This document shows positions 62,966-64,000 of a stretch of DNA of 64,000 bases, piece after piece (positions within the stretch are counted from its first letter, which is position 1; the number at the start of each line of letters is the position of its first letter). Origin of the DNA: Epiperipatus broadwayi (Eukaryota; Onychophora; Udeonychophora; Euonychophora; Peripatidae). The stretch spans positions 1,035,001 to 1,099,000 of the forward strand of contig JAQFVV010000073.1 in the NCBI GenBank assembly GCA_028023455.1, given 5' to 3'. The notes beneath the pieces are model-generated. The model did not search any database. It was not told the origin of the DNA and saw only the letters and a list, made by a program, of their open reading frames with translations. The position numbers were made by a program, and so were the translations under genes.

Positions 62966-64000
62966 CTAATATACTGTACAGGTCAGTTTGCATAATTCAT
63001 ACAACCAGACCTGGAATTCTAGTCTGAGTACCTCGAATCAGATCATGTACAAGATATGTAAGTCAGGAACACTCTCTAACTCTGCCCTACAGATTCAAAC
63101 CTAGGTCTCTTTACTTATAATTAGCAATACTGATGATACAAGTCATATTTAATTATTTCTGGATGGCAGCTCAGCAGTAAAACAAAAAGTCTCTAATTAG
63201 GCAACTGACCAGATCTATATAACAGTTATCGATAATAAATTGTTTGTCTTTGGAGTATGTATAAACCTAAGGTGCATAGATATATGTGTATGGAAAAGCA
63301 TACTCAATAGTATAGGCAATGATTCCAGAGTAAGATTTTAAATATATTTAATAATATGCATATTATGCATTAATAGATATATATTACATTTAAATATAAA
63401 TATTAATATTAGCCTCACATTACAACATTTACATTTTTCATAGTTTTATATGATTAAGTCAAATAATTTTTTTTTACTTTTGGGAAATATATATATTCTA
63501 GCACATGCAAGAATAGTTTTACACATATATTAAAATCAAGTATACCTGGGTCTCATTTTATGTGCTAGATAGGTTCCTCAAAAAACATGCACAAAAGAAT
63601 TCGCACAAAAATAAACATAACTTACATTGAAAAACAGGGGCTAGGTTCTGTAATTTTGGAAATTGGTATAAAAGCAAAGAAATAAGAAAAAATTACTTTA
63701 AAATTCACATTAAAAAACTAAAGAAGTAAAGTATGACTAATAAAAAATTTCAAATATTTGAAAAAAATTAATACAAGACAAACTTTTTTTACTTTTTTCA
63801 TTAACTACAGTATTAATTTTACATTTTCTATACATATTTTAATCATCACCACTATTAGACAATATTCATTAATTTGTGAACTAGTAAGAAATCAGATTCA
63901 TGATGTGTGTACAACTAGTGCCACTTTCAATCTTGTGCTATGTTAATGGTTTTCTGTTTCTATATTAAAAAATGAGATCGCAATCAAAACAAAAAGGTTA
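62966..64000. other. AT-rich DNA with no gene supported
   Basis: A segment at about 63060-63110 has, on the minus strand, GGTTTGAATCT, which resembles a pol III B box. No cloverleaf could be closed around it. 63540-63700 looks like an old nonautonomous transposon (GGTTCCTCAAAAAACATGCA) but no inverted ends were found. Confidence 0.35.

Noticed and set aside
63060-63110. tRNA-derived SINE suggested by a B-box-like GGTTTGAATCT
   Set aside because: No A box at the right spacing and no cloverleaf could be drawn.

Overview
The window looks like nuclear DNA of an animal, most likely an invertebrate. It is very AT-rich (roughly 70-75% A+T by eye). It carries long (TA)n, (GATA)n/(GACA)n and (TTA)n tracts, a eukaryotic tRNA-Gly, and decayed animal transposable elements: RTE-type LINEs, Penelope-like elements, a ZBED5/SCAND3-type hAT transposase and a trace of Ty3/gypsy. 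No host multi-exon gene can be supported, so this is probably intergenic or deep intronic. I cannot name the species.

Layout. 1-7.1 kb: AT-rich DNA with a fold-back element (4.36-4.72 kb) and a dispersed repeat (4.91-5.13 kb). 7.16-7.61 kb: a hammerhead-ribozyme element between 20-bp target-site duplications (TSDs). 8.25-8.5 and 11.3-11.8 kb: long hairpins. 11.9-13.9 kb: a dead hAT transposase with a second hammerhead-family element inserted in its last codons. 15.6-16.5 kb: a giant GATA/GACA array, followed by a Penelope GIY-YIG remnant inside an inverted repeat (16.5-17.25 kb). 18.5-18.7 kb: a nested inverted repeat. 25.5-26.3 kb: a second GATA array. 26.7-27.2 kb: an unidentified coding relic. 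27.4-29.85 kb: the best-preserved coding region, an RTE reverse transcriptase with more than 800 open codons on the minus strand, bounded by (TA)n on both sides.

29.9-35.2 kb: no gene seen. 35.2-36.1 kb: a 570-bp hairpin and a related box with hammerhead-like cores. 36.8-38.15 kb: a rotted RTE copy hosting a nested tandem element. 39.2-39.9 and 44.6-44.8 kb: tandem duplications. 40.77-41.37 kb: a partial dimer of the hammerhead element with a 12-bp TSD. 47.9-48.15 kb: a fourth copy with the cleanest ribozyme fold. 51.1-53.6 kb: a Penelope-like element (RT, then GIY-YIG) whose 3' part is duplicated as an inverted repeat of about 920 bp. 56.5 kb: gypsy RT relic. 58.27-58.34 kb: tRNA-Gly(UCC). 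59.3-59.6 kb: G/C homopolymer patch, possibly a sequencing artefact. 60.2 kb: short RTE copy. 62.5-62.95 kb: second Penelope relic with a (TA)n tract grown inside its GIY-YIG motif.

The most interesting content is a dispersed family of at least four short non-coding insertions. They carry a type I hammerhead ribozyme with a very short helix III, two share a 3' end that lies exactly at the TSD, and one is a head-to-tail partial dimer. This matches Penelope-associated hammerheads and metazoan retrozymes: small ribozyme-bearing elements presumably copied by an RT supplied in trans, for which the RTE and Penelope elements here are candidates. Several other inverted-repeat families in the window carry looser versions of the same CTGATGA / hairpin / GAAA layout.
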